From NCBI GenBank assembly GCA_022826945.1, contig JAJDTY010000023.1:1-64000 (forward strand): 64,000 nt of DNA, written 5' to 3'. Under the pieces are notes generated by a model. It did not search any database. It saw only the letters and a program-made list of their open reading frames with translations, and was not told the origin of the DNA. The translations under genes were made by a program, and so were the position numbers. This DNA is from Candidatus Binatia bacterium (GTDB taxonomy: Bacteria; Desulfobacterota; Binatia; Bin18). Of this stretch, positions 55,304 through 64,000 are shown in pieces. Numbering within the stretch: position 1 is the first letter of the stretch; each line of letters starts with the position of its first letter.

Positions 55304-56723
55304 ACAAGAGCTGCTGTCCGAGCCGAACAATCGAAAAGACGGCAAAAATAACGTAAAAACAGCTAATTCCAACGAGGAGAGCGGTTTTCGTCGGGCCGGG
55401 CCGGAGCGCCGGTGGGAGCAGCTTGCGGTTGATCACCAGAGTCAACGGCGTATAGACGGCCATCGCAATCCCGCCAAAAAACGCCGACCCCATCAAAAAA
55501 AGAATAGGTGGCAGGCTTTCGTACACATAGGTCAAGAAAGTCCCGAGTACGATCCAACCCACGGCAATGACCCCGTACCACCAACTCAGCGGTTTCTCCT
55601 GTGCCCAGGCATAGTTGGTATGTAGGATATCCGCGCCGGTCCGGGCGACTCCATCGATCAGCGTCAGTTGGGTGCTGAACAAACACGCGATCCCAACGAG
55701 AAGAAAAAGAATTTTTCCAAGCCCTCCCCCTACGCTGCCTAAAATCTCGGCCTCCTCCCAGACCAGCATCTCCTGGCTCGGCACGATGCCTTGCGGGTGG
55801 AGCACCGCCAGCGCGCCAAAGATAAACAAGAGAATGGTGAAGGTGTTAAGGAGCCAGAAAAAGAGCATTTGATCCACAGACAGATGTCTGAACCATGCAC
55901 GCCAGTGCGCTAGGTTCGACTCAGTCTCGGCAATCTGAAACGCCCGTTCTGAAACAACTTCCTCCTGTGCTCGGAGTGGATTGACTACCTTGGGCATGAG
56001 CGCTCCCATACCCCACCCCTTGTCTCGGATATAGAACGAGAAAAAAAGATTCGCCGTTCCCCCGGCTCCAGCAAAAACAACAGAAGAGAACAGAATATAC
56101 GTCGGCATATCAGGATGTTTGAACGGAAAGTTCAGCATCCCGTGTCCCAGCGCTGTCCAGGTTTCCGTATTGCCGACGACACAGGCAACCAAAATAAGAC
56201 CGATCGTTACCAAAACGACCAGCAATTCCGTTGTCTTCTCAACCGAGGCATACACGCGCTTCGGGCCGAATAAGACAAAGGCAACACCCGCAAAGGTAAT
56301 AGCCGTCCAGACCCAAGGCTCCCCCCAGCCCTGAGGGCCGACCATGAGCGCCTTGAGCGCGCCGCCGCAGGCCCGCGCCCATCCCGGAAGAATCCAGCCC
56401 AGTATGTTGAGCAGAATAAAGATCCAGGCAAAGTGCCGCGAGATTCGGCTGAATCCGGCGTAAATACTTTCTCCCGTCGCTAAGGTATAGCGACCAATCT
56501 CGCAATTAATCCAAAATTGAAGAAAAATGCCGAGCAGCGCCGCCCAAGTCATGCCGGCGCCAAATTGTGCGGTATTCCGCGGCCAGACAATCAGCTCACC
56601 CGCGCCGATTGAGAGTCCGACGAGAACAGCCCCAGGCCCTGCGAGCTTCCAGAAGCCACGAGCTTTTGGAGGAAGGTCCGCGGTTGTGAAGGCTGTGGGC
56701 ATCTCTGCGGTGGACTGTTTCAA
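55302..56723 (-). CDS. Nramp-related transporter lacking the metal-site motifs
   Basis: The 473-residue product has about 11-12 membrane helices and starts FWKLAGPGAVLVGLSIGAGE, the first-helix region of the Nramp family. Canonical Nramp metal transporters have DPGN there and MPH in helix 6. Here they read SIGAGE and GAGGTANLFF. The metal ligands Asp, Asn, Met and His are therefore missing, as in the Nramp-related outgroup with other substrates. The substrate is unknown. It converges on atpE across a shared terminator and is followed (upstream) by asd on the same strand. Confidence 0.75.
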   Translation of the reverse strand: MKQSTAEMPTAFTTADLPPKARGFWKLAGPGAVLVGLSIGAGELIVWPRNTAQFGAGMTWAALLGIFLQFWINCEIGRYTLATGESIYAGFSRISRHFAWIFILLNILGWILPGWARACGGALKALMVGPQGWGEPWVWTAITFAGVAFVLFGPKRVYASVEKTTELLVVLVTIGLILVACVVGNTETWTALGHGMLNFPFKHPDMPTYILFSSVVFAGAGGTANLFFSFYIRDKGWGMGALMPKVVNPLRAQEEVVSERAFQIAETESNLAHWRAWFRHLSVDQMLFFWLLNTFTILLFIFGALAVLHPQGIVPSQEMLVWEEAEILGSVGGGLGKILFLLVGIACLFSTQLTLIDGVARTGADILHTNYAWAQEKPLSWWYGVIAVGWIVLGTFLTYVYESLPPILFLMGSAFFGGIAMAVYTPLTLVINRKLLPPALRPGPTKTALLVGISCFYVIFAVFSIVRLGQQLL

Positions 56724-56738
56724 GACGGGCGTACGGAA

Positions 56739-57818
56739 CTATACATACCCCTGCTGATACAGATACTCCGCCGTCAGGACTGCCCCTTTGGCTGCTCCCA
56801 TCTTGGTATTGTGGCTGACAAGAAGATATTTCACGGCATTCTCAAGCGTCTGATCCGCCCGTAGACGACCAACCGACGTCGCCATGCCGTCTTCGGCATC
56901 ACGGTCCAAGCGCGGCTGGGGTCGAAACGGGTCATCGTGCACGATGATCATATGCTGCGGAGAAGAGGGTAGGCCCATTTCGATAAACTCTTTGCCAAAC
57001 TCGACCATCGCTGCCCGAACGTCCTCAACCGAACTGGGGGTGTCCATGGAGACCAACAGCGCCTCGGTATGGCCTTCAAGAACCGGCACACGCGTACAGG
57101 TCGCACTCACCAGAAAATTGGCGGGTGTAATGGCTCCATTTTCGAGAGTTCCAAGAATTTTGTGCCCTTCCTTTTCGACTTTCTCCTCTTCGCCGGCAAT
57201 GAAGGGAATGACGTTGTCTATGGTGTCCATTCCGATCACACCCGGCGAGCGACCGGCCCCGGACAGCCCCTGCATGGAGGTCATGATGACTTTTCTCAGA
57301 CCGAATTGATCGAACAGCGGCCGGAGGGTAATCGCCAGCCCAATCGTGGTACAGTTTGGCTGCGTGACAATATAGCCCTGCCAGTCGCGCTTTTCCTTTT
57401 GGGTATCAATCAGATAGATATGCTCCAGATTGACCCCCGGAATAAGCAGGGGAACGTCTGCTTCTTGCCGAAAGGCCGAGGCCGTGCTGACTACCGGCGT
57501 TGTTTTGGCGTACACCGGCTCTAGTTCCCGTGCCGGTCCTGATTCGACGGCTGTAAAAACGAGATCGATGCCCTGCAGGTTCAGAGAGGAAGCTTCGTGA
57601 ACCGGAAGCGGCAGCATGGACTGGGGGGGCTCCTCCTCGCACCACCACCTCCGCGCCCCGGTTTTGGAATCGCGGATGGCTTCCGTATAGCTCTTGCCAG
57701 CCGAGCGCTCTGACGCAGCCAGCAAAGCAACCTCAAACCAGGGGTGGTCCTGGAGCGCAACAAGGAATTGCTGACCCGCAATCCCGGTTGCTCCAACAAC
57801 GGCGACACGCTTTTTCAT
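56739..57818 (-). CDS. asd: Aspartate-semialdehyde dehydrogenase, archaeal/fungal type
   Basis: Asd reduces aspartyl-phosphate to aspartate semialdehyde in the lysine, methionine and threonine pathways. From the ATG at 57818 the product is about 359 residues, opening KKRVAVVGATGIAGQQFL. The catalytic Cys is in IVTQPNCTTIGLAITLRPL, with GLSGAGRSPG and a late HMIIVHDDPFRPQPR region. The PNCTTIGL form and spacing match the archaeal/fungal class, not the E. coli class. Such genes occur in several bacterial phyla. It precedes the Nramp-related gene on the same strand. Confidence 0.88.
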   Translation of the reverse strand: MKKRVAVVGATGIAGQQFLVALQDHPWFEVALLAASERSAGKSYTEAIRDSKTGARRWWCEEEPPQSMLPLPVHEASSLNLQGIDLVFTAVESGPARELEPVYAKTTPVVSTASAFRQEADVPLLIPGVNLEHIYLIDTQKEKRDWQGYIVTQPNCTTIGLAITLRPLFDQFGLRKVIMTSMQGLSGAGRSPGVIGMDTIDNVIPFIAGEEEKVEKEGHKILGTLENGAITPANFLVSATCTRVPVLEGHTEALLVSMDTPSSVEDVRAAMVEFGKEFIEMGLPSSPQHMIIVHDDPFRPQPRLDRDAEDGMATSVGRLRADQTLENAVKYLLVSHNTKMGAAKGAVLTAEYLYQQGYV

Positions 57819-57924
57819 AGCGGGTAAAACAACGCGAGAGCGGACCAATTGTCAACACCCTGCGGTTGACTTCTTCGGCACAAGCTCGCAGACTCCTAGC
57901 TGACGTCTGGCACGAGGAAATCAT

Positions 57925-58374
57925 ATGGCCCTTGAGTACTTTGAAGAATATGAAGTCGGTACAGAGTTCGAGACAAAAGCGCGAACAGTCACCGAAGCGG
58001 ATATCGTCAACTTCGTGAATCTGTTCGGTTTTCACGAGCCCCTGTTCATGGACATGGAGTTCGTCAAAAACAACAGTTTATTTGACGGCCGGATCTCGCC
58101 AGGCTCATTTACCTTTGCCCTGGCCGAGGGCCTAGCCGTGCAGTCCGGCATGGCCAAAGGTGGTATGGCCCTGCTCGGCATTGAAAACATGAACATCCCG
58201 GCCCCCCTGCGCTGCGGAGATACCGTCCGGGTCAAAGTCCGCATTCTCGGAAAACGTGAGACTTCTAAGCCAGACCGTGGGGTTGTCACCTCACTCACCC
58301 AGGTTCTGAATCAGGCCGATACGGTCCTCCTTGAGTATACCGTTAAACGTATGATCCGCCGCCGGCCAGTATAG
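57925..58374 (+). CDS. MaoC-like hot-dog dehydratase
   Basis: The 149-residue product is a single hot-dog domain: YEVGTEFETKARTVTEADIV, a His-containing segment FGFHEPLFMD, then GRISPGSFTFALAEGL and LRCGDTVRVKVRILG. This is the layout of MaoC enoyl-CoA hydratases, but the catalytic DxNPxH stretch is FHEPLFMD here, so activity is uncertain. AGGAAATC precedes the ATG. It lies 22 bases before glcD on the same strand, and could take part in the same pathway. Confidence 0.75.
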   Translation: MALEYFEEYEVGTEFETKARTVTEADIVNFVNLFGFHEPLFMDMEFVKNNSLFDGRISPGSFTFALAEGLAVQSGMAKGGMALLGIENMNIPAPLRCGDTVRVKVRILGKRETSKPDRGVVTSLTQVLNQADTVLLEYTVKRMIRRRPV

Positions 58375-58396
58375 TCGACGGGAACAAGGAGTGTGC

Positions 58397-59821
58397 ATGG
58401 ATCAGAAAATTCTTGAGCGCTTGTATGACATCGTTGGTCCTGATGGGGTGGTCGCGCATAAGAGCGCCCGCTCCGTCTACGACTGTGACGGCTATACCTT
58501 GGAGAAGGCCGTCCCTGAGATTGTCGTCCTGCCTCACTCAACGGAAGAGGTGGCGGCGGTCGTCAAATTCCTCAACAAAGAAAAGATCGCCTTTGTCCCG
58601 CGCGGAGCCGGGACCGGCCTCAGCGGGGGCTGCCTGCCGGTCGAAGCTCCGGTTATGATCGGGACCAGCCGCCTTAACAAGATTGTCCATATAGACCTGC
58701 TCAACCGCTATGTCGTAGCCCAGTCCGGCGTAGTGAATCTGTGGGTCAGTAATGCGGTCAAGGATCAGGGTTTTCAGTATGCTCCTGACCCGTCCAGCCA
58801 GCAGGCGTGTACCATTGGCGGTAATATCGCTGAAAATTCCGGTGGGCCGCATACGCTCAAATACGGCGTGACCACCAATCACGTGCTCGGGCTGGAAGTC
58901 GTTCTGCCAGATGGAGAAATCGTCACCTTAGGCGGGACGGTCGAGGACGTTCCCGGCTATGACTTGCGAGGGATTACCATAGGTGCGGAAGGCACGTTCG
59001 GGATTGTGACCCAGGCCGCTCTCAAGCTCACCCGCCAGCCGCAGTCCTACCGAACGTTTCTGGCCGTGTTCGAGTCGGTCCACCACGCCACCCAAACCGT
59101 TTCTGGCATTATCGCTTCCGGTATTGTCCCGGCGGCACTGGAAATGATGGATACGCTGATTATCCAAGCGATCGAAGAAGCCTTTCACTTTGGCTTTCCA
59201 ACCGACGCTGGAGCCGTTTTGATTATTGAGATTGATGGTCTGGCCGCCAGTCTCGATCCCCAAACTGACCGGATTCAGGCGATTTGCAAACAGAATCAGG
59301 CCCGCGAGGTCCGGGTCGCGCGGGATGATGCGGAACGGACGGCACTCTGGAAGAGTCGCAAGCGCGCCTTTGGCGCCATTGGCCGTTTATCGCCCAATTA
59401 CTGCACCCAGGATGGCGTTGTCCCGCGGACCAAGGTTCCTGACATTCTGCAGCGGATTACTGAAGTTTCAGAAAAATATCAACTACGGATTGCCAATGTG
59501 TTTCACGCTGGGGACGGCAACATCCATCCGATCCTGATGTACGATGAGCGCAATGCCGACGAAACCCGGCGTGTGGTCCAAGCCGGGAAGGAAATCTTGA
59601 ACGCCTGCGTAGACTTGGGGGGCAGTCTGACCGGCGAGCACGGGATTGGTGTCGAAAAGATGGGCCAGATGCCGCTTATCTTCAGCCCTGAAGATCTGAT
59701 GGTCATGACCCAACTCCGGTCCGTTTTTAATCCAGACAACCTGTGTAATCCCAATAAGATCATCCCGACACCCGGCGGCTGTATTGACGTGAGGACGCCT
59801 CGCCGCCAAGTCCCGCTCTAG
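58397..59821 (+). CDS. glcD: Glycolate oxidase subunit GlcD (FAD-linked)
   Basis: GlcD is the FAD subunit that oxidises glycolate or D-lactate. From the ATG at 58397 (AAGGAG five bases before) the product is 474 residues. It has FVPRGAGTGLSGGCLP for FAD, YAPDPSSQQACTIGGNIAEN and the C-terminal NVFHAGDGNIHPILMYD with metal-binding His, plus LTGEHGIGVEKMGQMP. It leads a glcD-glcE-glcF run, which forms a membrane-associated complex feeding the quinone pool. Confidence 0.94.
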   Translation: MDQKILERLYDIVGPDGVVAHKSARSVYDCDGYTLEKAVPEIVVLPHSTEEVAAVVKFLNKEKIAFVPRGAGTGLSGGCLPVEAPVMIGTSRLNKIVHIDLLNRYVVAQSGVVNLWVSNAVKDQGFQYAPDPSSQQACTIGGNIAENSGGPHTLKYGVTTNHVLGLEVVLPDGEIVTLGGTVEDVPGYDLRGITIGAEGTFGIVTQAALKLTRQPQSYRTFLAVFESVHHATQTVSGIIASGIVPAALEMMDTLIIQAIEEAFHFGFPTDAGAVLIIEIDGLAASLDPQTDRIQAICKQNQAREVRVARDDAERTALWKSRKRAFGAIGRLSPNYCTQDGVVPRTKVPDILQRITEVSEKYQLRIANVFHAGDGNIHPILMYDERNADETRRVVQAGKEILNACVDLGGSLTGEHGIGVEKMGQMPLIFSPEDLMVMTQLRSVFNPDNLCNPNKIIPTPGGCIDVRTPRRQVPL

Positions 59822-59856
59822 CCCGCCGTAAGAGGATTGGAGCGAAAGCCAGCCCG

Positions 59857-61134
59857 ATGACGCAGGCCGCAGATCGTCCGCCACCCAGCCAGTTCATCAT
59901 CGATGGGCAAGTACCCGAGACGGTGGTCTACCCCGCGTCGACTGAAGAGGTTTCTCGCCTGCTGAAAGAGGCAAATGAACACGGTCGCGCCATAAGTCCT
60001 GTGGGGCACGGCGCGTTTCTTCATTTGGGTGGCGTACCGAAACGATACGAGCAGGCGCTGTGTACGACGGAGCTGAGTGCGATTGTCGACTATCAGCCGA
60101 CCGATATGACCATTACCGTCGGGGCTGGCATGTCTCTGGCCCAACTCCAGGCTATTCTTGGAGAGAACGGCCAATGGCTGCCGCTCGACCCGCCGTGTCC
60201 GGAGCGGGCCACGGTCGGCGGAGTCATTGCCGCCAATCTCAACGGTCCCACCCGCTTCTCTCAAGGTACGGTCCGTGATTTTCTGATCGGCATAAAAGTG
60301 GTTCGCGCGGATGGGACGCTCATTAAAGGTGGCGGGCAAGTCGTGAAAAACGTGGCCGGCTACGATCTGCCGAAGCTCTACTGTGGGTCGTTTGGGACGC
60401 TTGGCGTTATTGTCGAGGCGACCTTTATGATCCGTCCCCGGCCTGAAGCTCAAACAACGTTCGCCCTAACCTTCTCCTCGGCGGAAAAAGCGGGCGAAGC
60501 CGCGCTGAAATTGACGGGCTCGGACATGCAGCCCTTTTTCCTGGAACTGGCCAATTTTTCTCCGCTTTCGTCATCCAGAGACCAACAGGGAGACGCCTAT
60601 TGCCTCTTCGTCGGCTTTGCTGGGATTCAGGAAGAAATCGACGACCAGCGGAATCATCTCCGTGATGTGGTTGGGGATGATATCGGTAGTATTGAGGAGC
60701 TGAGTGTCGACGAGGCGCAGACGCTCTCCCAGGCCCTTCGTGATTTTCCTGTGTCCGGCCCGGCGACGCTTCGGTGTAAAGTCAGCCTGCAGCCAACCCA
60801 GCTCGCGGCATTCTGCACAGACCTGGAATCAGAAGCCCAGCGTCGCCATGCTCCAGTCCGTTTATTGGCCCGGGCCGGGAATGGCATCCTGTATGCGACT
60901 TTTGAAGGAGAGGCTGTCCCTGACGACCAGATTCTGTCCCTTGTTGACTGGATACGCGTCCACGCAACCGGTAGCAACGGATTTGTCGTTGTGGAAGAGA
61001 TCCTCTCGGCGCTCAAGGAACGGGCGAATGTTTGGGGTAGTGTGGGCAAGGCATTTCCGCTTATGCAGCGGCTTAAAGACACCCTGGATCCCAACGGTAT
61101 TTTGAATCCCGGTCGCTTTGTTGGTGGCATATAG
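59857..61134 (+). CDS. glcE: Glycolate oxidase FAD-binding subunit GlcE
   Basis: GlcE is the second flavin-type subunit, smaller than GlcD. The 425-residue product has VYPASTEEVSRLLKEA, the FAD-fold TITVGAGMSLAQLQAIL, PERATVGGVIAANLNGPTR and GGGQVVKNVAGYDLPKL. It ends DPNGILNPGRFVGG. It lacks GlcD's C-terminal metal site, as expected. It sits between glcD and glcF with gaps of about 35-45 bases. Confidence 0.92.
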   Translation: MTQAADRPPPSQFIIDGQVPETVVYPASTEEVSRLLKEANEHGRAISPVGHGAFLHLGGVPKRYEQALCTTELSAIVDYQPTDMTITVGAGMSLAQLQAILGENGQWLPLDPPCPERATVGGVIAANLNGPTRFSQGTVRDFLIGIKVVRADGTLIKGGGQVVKNVAGYDLPKLYCGSFGTLGVIVEATFMIRPRPEAQTTFALTFSSAEKAGEAALKLTGSDMQPFFLELANFSPLSSSRDQQGDAYCLFVGFAGIQEEIDDQRNHLRDVVGDDIGSIEELSVDEAQTLSQALRDFPVSGPATLRCKVSLQPTQLAAFCTDLESEAQRRHAPVRLLARAGNGILYATFEGEAVPDDQILSLVDWIRVHATGSNGFVVVEEILSALKERANVWGSVGKAFPLMQRLKDTLDPNGILNPGRFVGGI

Positions 61135-61177
61135 AAAAGACGTTTTGCGATTCATGTGATAAGGCTCACCGCTCCCT

Positions 61178-62455
61178 ATGGAACCCCTCTCTTTTGTAGA
61201 CCACGAAAAATTTTTTGACTGCGTGCATTGCGGGTTGTGTCTGGCCTCGTGTCCAACCTATGTCGAATTAGGCACGGAGATGGATTCCCCCAGAGGACGC
61301 ATCGTCATGTTGCGCGCGCTGCAAGAGGGACAGGCACAGCTCAACGACGAGGTCGTTCAGCATCTTGATCTCTGCCTTGGGTGTCGGGCGTGTGAAACCG
61401 CCTGTCCGTCCGGGGTGCAATACGGAGAGCTCATCGAAGGCGCCCGGCCCTTTATTGAGCAACACTATCGCCGGCCTGTGCTGGAGCGCGGCAAGCGCTG
61501 GCTCATGAACAAGACCTTCCCCAATCCATGGGGGGCATGGCTTTTCGCGCTGTCCCTCAAAGTCGGGGCCGCCCTTGGCCTGGCTCGTTTCGCACACTCC
61601 GAAGCCGTGCCTGCCACATTGCGCTATTGGTTCGGACTCTTACCGGAACGTGGCAGCGTTTCTTCCCAGCCCCTCTTGGACCACTATCCGGCCATTGGTG
61701 AAAAACGCCGCACCGTTGCCGTGCTGTCGGGCTGCGTGATGTCGGCGGTCTTTGGGGCGACCAATCAGTCCACGGTGAAGGTCCTTCGCCACAACGGCTG
61801 TGAAGTCCTCATTCCCAAGGCTCAATCCTGTTGCGGCGCACTCCTCCTGCATAACGGAGAGAAGCAGACGGCCCTGGCGCTAGCCAAACGGAATATCGAT
61901 GTCTTCGACCAACTTGATCTAGACGCCCTTATCATCAACGCGGCCGGTTGCGGAGCGATGATGAAGGAATACGGCGAGTTGTTCAAAGATGACCCCGTCT
62001 ACCGAGACAAAGCCGCCCGCCTCACGGGAAAAATGAAGGATGCGGCCGAGTTTGTGGGTGGCCTAGAGCTCAGGACACCCACCCGAGAAGTGCGGGTCAA
62101 GGCGACCTATCACGACGCCTGCCATCTGGCGCATGGCCAAGGGGTGCGCGATCAACCTCGTGCTCTGCTGCGGGCTATCCCCGGATTAAGAATGACCAAC
62201 TTACCCGAGTCAGACTGGTGCTGCGGCAGCGCCGGTACGTATAATTTGACCCAACCGGAGATGGCGGCCCGGCTGCTGGAGCGGAAAGTCGGTAATATTC
62301 AGGCAACCGAAGCCGACGTTGTCGTGACCGGTAACCCTGGCTGCTTAATGCAGATACAGGCCGGATTACGGCAGAGTGGGCTGCCGATGAAAGCCGTGCA
62401 CACTATGGACCTGCTGGCCCTGGCCTATGAAGACGAGCCGGGGAGCAGTCACTAG
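61178..62455 (+). CDS. glcF: Glycolate oxidase iron-sulphur subunit GlcF
   Basis: GlcF passes electrons from the flavin subunits to the membrane. The 425-residue product has two ferredoxin-like clusters, CVHCGLCLASCPTY and CLGCRACETACPSG, in the first 80 residues. Two cysteine-rich CCG domains follow, the first with CGALLLHNG and the second with DWCCGSAGTYN and GNPGCLMQI. Length is normal. It ends 18 bases before the convergent Fic gene. Confidence 0.94.
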   Translation: MEPLSFVDHEKFFDCVHCGLCLASCPTYVELGTEMDSPRGRIVMLRALQEGQAQLNDEVVQHLDLCLGCRACETACPSGVQYGELIEGARPFIEQHYRRPVLERGKRWLMNKTFPNPWGAWLFALSLKVGAALGLARFAHSEAVPATLRYWFGLLPERGSVSSQPLLDHYPAIGEKRRTVAVLSGCVMSAVFGATNQSTVKVLRHNGCEVLIPKAQSCCGALLLHNGEKQTALALAKRNIDVFDQLDLDALIINAAGCGAMMKEYGELFKDDPVYRDKAARLTGKMKDAAEFVGGLELRTPTREVRVKATYHDACHLAHGQGVRDQPRALLRAIPGLRMTNLPESDWCCGSAGTYNLTQPEMAARLLERKVGNIQATEADVVVTGNPGCLMQIQAGLRQSGLPMKAVHTMDLLALAYEDEPGSSH

Positions 62456-62473
62456 GGCCCCAAGTCGCGAGCC

Positions 62474-63811
62474 TCAGGAAAGAGCCCGCAGCCTCTCTGG
62501 AAGATCATTCGGAGCGGTGAAGACGAAAGCGCGTCCGGACTTCGTCATGACGAGCAGTTTCCGGTCTGCAAGATCAAGCAGGTCTGTTCGTGCCGTTTGA
62601 TACGTTACCCCCTGGCTCTTCTCATGTGATGCGATCGTATAGCGCATACCTGGGTGGCGGAGCGCATGCCCGAGAAGATCGACTTGGCGATGGTTGATAG
62701 TAGCGGAAGACTGGAGAAACTGCTCAGTCTTTTGAATCTCGTCAGCCTTCTTGTCGAGATAGGTATATAATTCGTTGATAGCCCGCTGGATGACTCGAAG
62801 CTGGGCCAGAATAAAATACGTCAGGTCATTCTCGTCTGTCTCCGTATAGAGGAAAGATCGGACATATTTTGCCGGTGCCTTTCGAATAATACTGGAAATC
62901 GAAAGGAACTCGAACATCCAGAACCCCTGCGAGAGTACGGACCAGTAAAAGAGCGTCCTTGCCGCTCTTCCATTGCCGTCAATAAAGGGGTGATCGTAGG
63001 CGAGCCAAAAATGGAGAATAATGGCCTTTAGTATTGGGTGGAGAAAGGCTCCTGTCTGGGTTTGATTTGCAAAGTCGAACATGGCGGCCATCCGACCTGG
63101 AATGTGCTCGGCAGGCGGAGGCTGATACACGATGGTGCCATCACGCTCATCGACGACCGCGATTTGGTTACTGGGAGCTCTGAGGAAGTTCCTCTCAGCA
63201 CCCTTCTCCAGGGTATCGCGGATTAGCGTTTCATGGATGATGAAGAGCAGCTCACGAGTGAGTGGCTGCTCTTTCAATTTGTCTATCAGACGAATGGCCC
63301 GGTAATTATTGAGGATCATCAGTTCACTTTGATCAATGGGTGCCCGCCCCGAGCGAATCATATCTTTTGCGACTTCGCGTGTCGTCGATGCACCTTCAAG
63401 TTGGCTCGAAGTAATGGCCTCCTCTATGAGAGAACGTTCTATATAGCGGTCTCTCGTCTGCGGGTTTGTAATCTGGTCCTGAGTAGTTATCCTGCCGCTT
63501 GCGTCTCGATCTATCTCATGCAGGAGTTCCAGTACTGGGTCAGCTAGGGAGTATGTGAAGGGCTTGCCGCCCTTGTCCTGTAGGAGAGGAACTTCCCTTC
63601 GTATCTGGAAGCGGGAAAATTTAATCCCTGTCCACCACTCTCGCAAAGAGAGTCCGTCTGGAGGTTCGAGTCTTTTCAACTTTTCCCAGTGCCGATACTT
63701 TCCCTGCGGGGAGGAGGAAATGCCTCTCGCAAGAACCTCCCCCAACCGCTCTGGATTTTTTACCTTTGAGAATAGGTCAGCCAGGGTTGGTGGAGTTGCA
63801 GGAATTTTCAT
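62474..63811 (-). CDS. Fic-family protein with C-terminal DNA-binding-like part
   Basis: Fic proteins transfer AMP or similar groups to target proteins. The 445-residue product has a Fic/DOC N-terminal part, the inhibitory-helix motif ITSSQLEGAST (S/TxxxEG) before the core, and the catalytic motif AYDHPFIDGNGRAARTLFYW with His. A C-terminal ~90 residues resembles a winged helix (INHRQVDLLGHALRHPGMRY, then a short wing). The inhibitory motif upstream of the core makes it a class II type. The AT-rich region upstream has repeated inverted motifs, suggesting self-regulation. Confidence 0.92.
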   Translation of the reverse strand: MKIPATPPTLADLFSKVKNPERLGEVLARGISSSPQGKYRHWEKLKRLEPPDGLSLREWWTGIKFSRFQIRREVPLLQDKGGKPFTYSLADPVLELLHEIDRDASGRITTQDQITNPQTRDRYIERSLIEEAITSSQLEGASTTREVAKDMIRSGRAPIDQSELMILNNYRAIRLIDKLKEQPLTRELLFIIHETLIRDTLEKGAERNFLRAPSNQIAVVDERDGTIVYQPPPAEHIPGRMAAMFDFANQTQTGAFLHPILKAIILHFWLAYDHPFIDGNGRAARTLFYWSVLSQGFWMFEFLSISSIIRKAPAKYVRSFLYTETDENDLTYFILAQLRVIQRAINELYTYLDKKADEIQKTEQFLQSSATINHRQVDLLGHALRHPGMRYTIASHEKSQGVTYQTARTDLLDLADRKLLVMTKSGRAFVFTAPNDLPERLRALS

Positions 63812-63818
63812 CTTTCAA

Positions 63819-63950
63819 AATACTAATTTACTACTAATTAATTTATAATTAGTAATTAAACCTTGTTATAATGCATGATTGTACGGGGTATTAAATATAA
63901 ATCTAATGACGATAGTATAATTAAATACTAATGAATGTACAATTAGTATT
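63819..63950. promoter_or_regulatory. AT-rich control region with repeated TACTAAT motifs
   Basis: AATACTAAT at 63819, TACTAATTA at 63832 with its mirror TAATTAGTA at 63846, and AATACTAAT at 63924 with its perfect mirror ATTAGTATT at 63942 lie just upstream of the Fic start. The region is far more AT-rich than the rest of the window. Repeated operators for an autoregulator are likely; a phage or plasmid origin of the segment is possible. Confidence 0.6.
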
Positions 63951-64000
63951 TTGTATGGGAAAAGAAAGGTGAGCCTGTCAGAAGGCTCATGGAGAGAAGG

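Noticed and set aside
58022-58080. MaoC-like gene near glcD as a proven enoyl-CoA hydratase
   Set aside because: The catalytic DxNPxH is changed to a HEPLFMD-like stretch, so only fold-level assignment is made.

Overview
The window is a 64 kb piece of a bacterial chromosome around the replication origin. Signal peptides, an outer-membrane beta-barrel and an AmpG-type permease point to a Gram-negative cell. The gene order (parAB next to atpF'FHAGDC, a distant atpZ-I-B-E, pil remnants in front of aroKB, glcDEF, a selenocysteine peroxiredoxin) fits an uncultured Desulfobacterota/Tectomicrobia-like lineage. That placement is inference from gene content and style only.

Layout. 1-3.8 kb is accessory: a cut-off cyclase-family gene, an antitoxin-like gene with a broken PIN toxin, and two neighbouring PD-(D/E)XK-like genes. 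3.9-7.9 kb holds fmt-def-priA on the minus strand. 8-9.5 kb holds the remains of a type IV pilus operon (N-terminus of pilM, AMIN part of pilQ) and two hairpin repeats, in front of aroK-aroB. 11-24 kb is a plus-strand housekeeping run: an rRNA/tRNA uracil methyltransferase, pgeF, gpsA, rpmH nested in rnpA, yidD, yidC, jag, mnmE, mnmG, rsmG, two parS sites, parA, parB. 24-30 kb is the peripheral-stalk and F1 part of ATP synthase, closed by a terminator. 30-43 kb is mixed metabolism and repair: aroC, ABC ATPase, amidohydrolase, ampG-like, nth, methyltransferase, glutaryl-CoA-dehydrogenase-like gene, ggt, ssb, MaoC-like, radC. 43.2-51.6 kb is the minus-strand replication block prxU-gyrA-gyrB-dnaN-dnaA with oriC between dnaN and dnaA. 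52-55 kb holds hemL and the F0 genes atpZ-I-B-E. 55-64 kb holds an Nramp-related transporter, asd, a MaoC-like gene, glcDEF and a Fic gene with an AT-rich palindromic control region.

Most notable: (1) a peroxiredoxin whose peroxidatic cysteine is an in-frame UGA followed by a textbook bacterial SECIS hairpin; (2) a family of six ~50-bp palindromic elements, three inserted in frame inside pgeF, mnmE and mnmG and others at gene ends, reminiscent of Rickettsia palindromic elements; (3) rpmH lying wholly inside rnpA in another frame, as reported for Thermus; (4) a collapsed pil locus; (5) an origin with six DnaA-trios and four tandem 11-bp DnaA-box repeats, plus a second DnaA-box cluster upstream of dnaA; (6) a pair of parS sites, one of which contains the rsmG stop codon.
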